Made by a program: the position numbers and the translations under genes
Part shown: one piece after another, positions 63,850 to 64,000 of the stretch
Numbering within the stretch: position 1 is the stretch's first letter
Layout: each line of letters starts with the position of its first letter
Source of the DNA: Bremerella sp. P1
Lineage (GTDB): Bacteria > Planctomycetota > Planctomycetia > Pirellulales > Pirellulaceae
Direction: 5' to 3'
Assembly (NCBI RefSeq): GCF_028748185.1
Contig: NZ_CP118164.1
Coordinates: 4,861,814 to 4,925,813 of the forward strand
DNA: 64,000 nt
The notes under the pieces: model-generated
Told to the model about the DNA's origin: nothing
What the model saw: the letters and a program-made list of their open reading frames with translations, nothing else
Databases searched by the model: none

Positions 63850-64000
63850 ATGCCCGATTCCCCGAAAGATTCCGACGATTCGCAAGCTCGCGGCAGCGGT
63901 CCATTCGCGCCGTCTTCGGGGGACGTATCGGATCCGCGCGGAAGCGATTCGGCGACGGCCGATCATCTGCCTGACGGGCGAAACTTTCTGGAAGAGCCTC
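63850..64000 (+). CDS. Start of an unidentified gene (runs off the window)
   Basis: Fifty codons from the ATG at 63850: a low-complexity Asp/Ser/Pro/Gly-rich N-terminus (MPDSPKDSDDSQARGSGPFA) that leads into HLPDGRNFLEEP. Such disordered starts precede the catalytic domains of planctomycete signalling proteins, but the visible part is too short to name a family. The 239 bp between the rsgA stop and this ATG hold no gene I can support. Confidence 0.5.
   Translation, partial: MPDSPKDSDDSQARGSGPFAPSSGDVSDPRGSDSATADHLPDGRNFLEEP

Overview
The window reads as chromosomal DNA from a planctomycete, most likely a Pirellulaceae member of the Blastopirellula/Bremerella kind. The evidence is moderate-to-high GC and many lineage-typical proteins: an SGNH-esterase/DUF1080 fusion, a DUF1571 protein with a Tat-like leader, an S1 sulfatase, a secreted protein with a CX4CH motif, an NPFQSP-type membrane protein, a flotillin/NfeD pair, separate PurL and PurQ, and many short hypothetical secreted or membrane proteins. 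No rRNA, tRNA, CRISPR array or prophage was seen.

Layout. 1-3.3 kb: yicC (partial), tpiA-secG and pheA on the minus strand. 3.6-8.8 kb: dnaK (with a candidate sigma-54 promoter) and clpB. 8.9-19.4 kb: mostly hypothetical, secreted and membrane proteins, with a TPR serine protease, a sulfatase, a Ser/Thr kinase and a 42-residue lipoprotein. 19.5-26.1 kb: an SGNH/DUF1080 protein, a DUF2817 peptidase-like protein and a three-gene sugar ABC transporter operon. 26.2-30.8 kb: tyrA-purL-purQ operon. 31-36 kb: a secreted protein, a GspF/PilC-like protein and an NfeD-like/flotillin pair. 36.1-37.3 kb: a REP-associated tyrosine transposase (RAYT) inside nested inverted repeats. 37.3-43.3 kb: a LarA-family protein, pepA and three tandem secreted proteins. 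43.5-46 kb: a two-gene cytochrome bd-superfamily oxidase with a fused cytochrome c domain. 46-53 kb: a FemAB/CelD-like GNAT, a DUF1571 protein, a metallo-beta-lactamase-fold hydrolase, an FHA-GAF histidine kinase and an M28 peptidase. 53.3-56.1 kb: ompH/skp, lpxC and a Gfo/Idh/MocA oxidoreductase, an outer-membrane/lipid A neighbourhood. 56.4-64 kb: an ABC-2 permease, acylphosphatase, a CX4CH protein, a Nudix hydrolase, ftsH, rsgA and the start of an unidentified gene.

Two things stand out. First, the intact RAYT gene is bracketed by two inverted copies of an element exactly 153 bp long; a third 153-bp copy lies 19 kb away with no transposase. Each arm carries two small hairpins, and the inner hairpin varies by compensatory changes. 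Two further dispersed-repeat motifs form outer inverted pairs around it. Second, the sugar-binding lipoprotein of the ABC operon has its two halves in swapped order, which looks like a natural circular permutation, followed by a 15-bp minisatellite encoding an EEAPK tail. Smaller points are the sigma-54-like site before dnaK, a sulfatase whose CxPxR motif lacks the Arg, a membrane-anchored acyl-carrier-like protein that stops before the Ser motif, and a palindromic repeat read as the C-terminus of a hypothetical protein.
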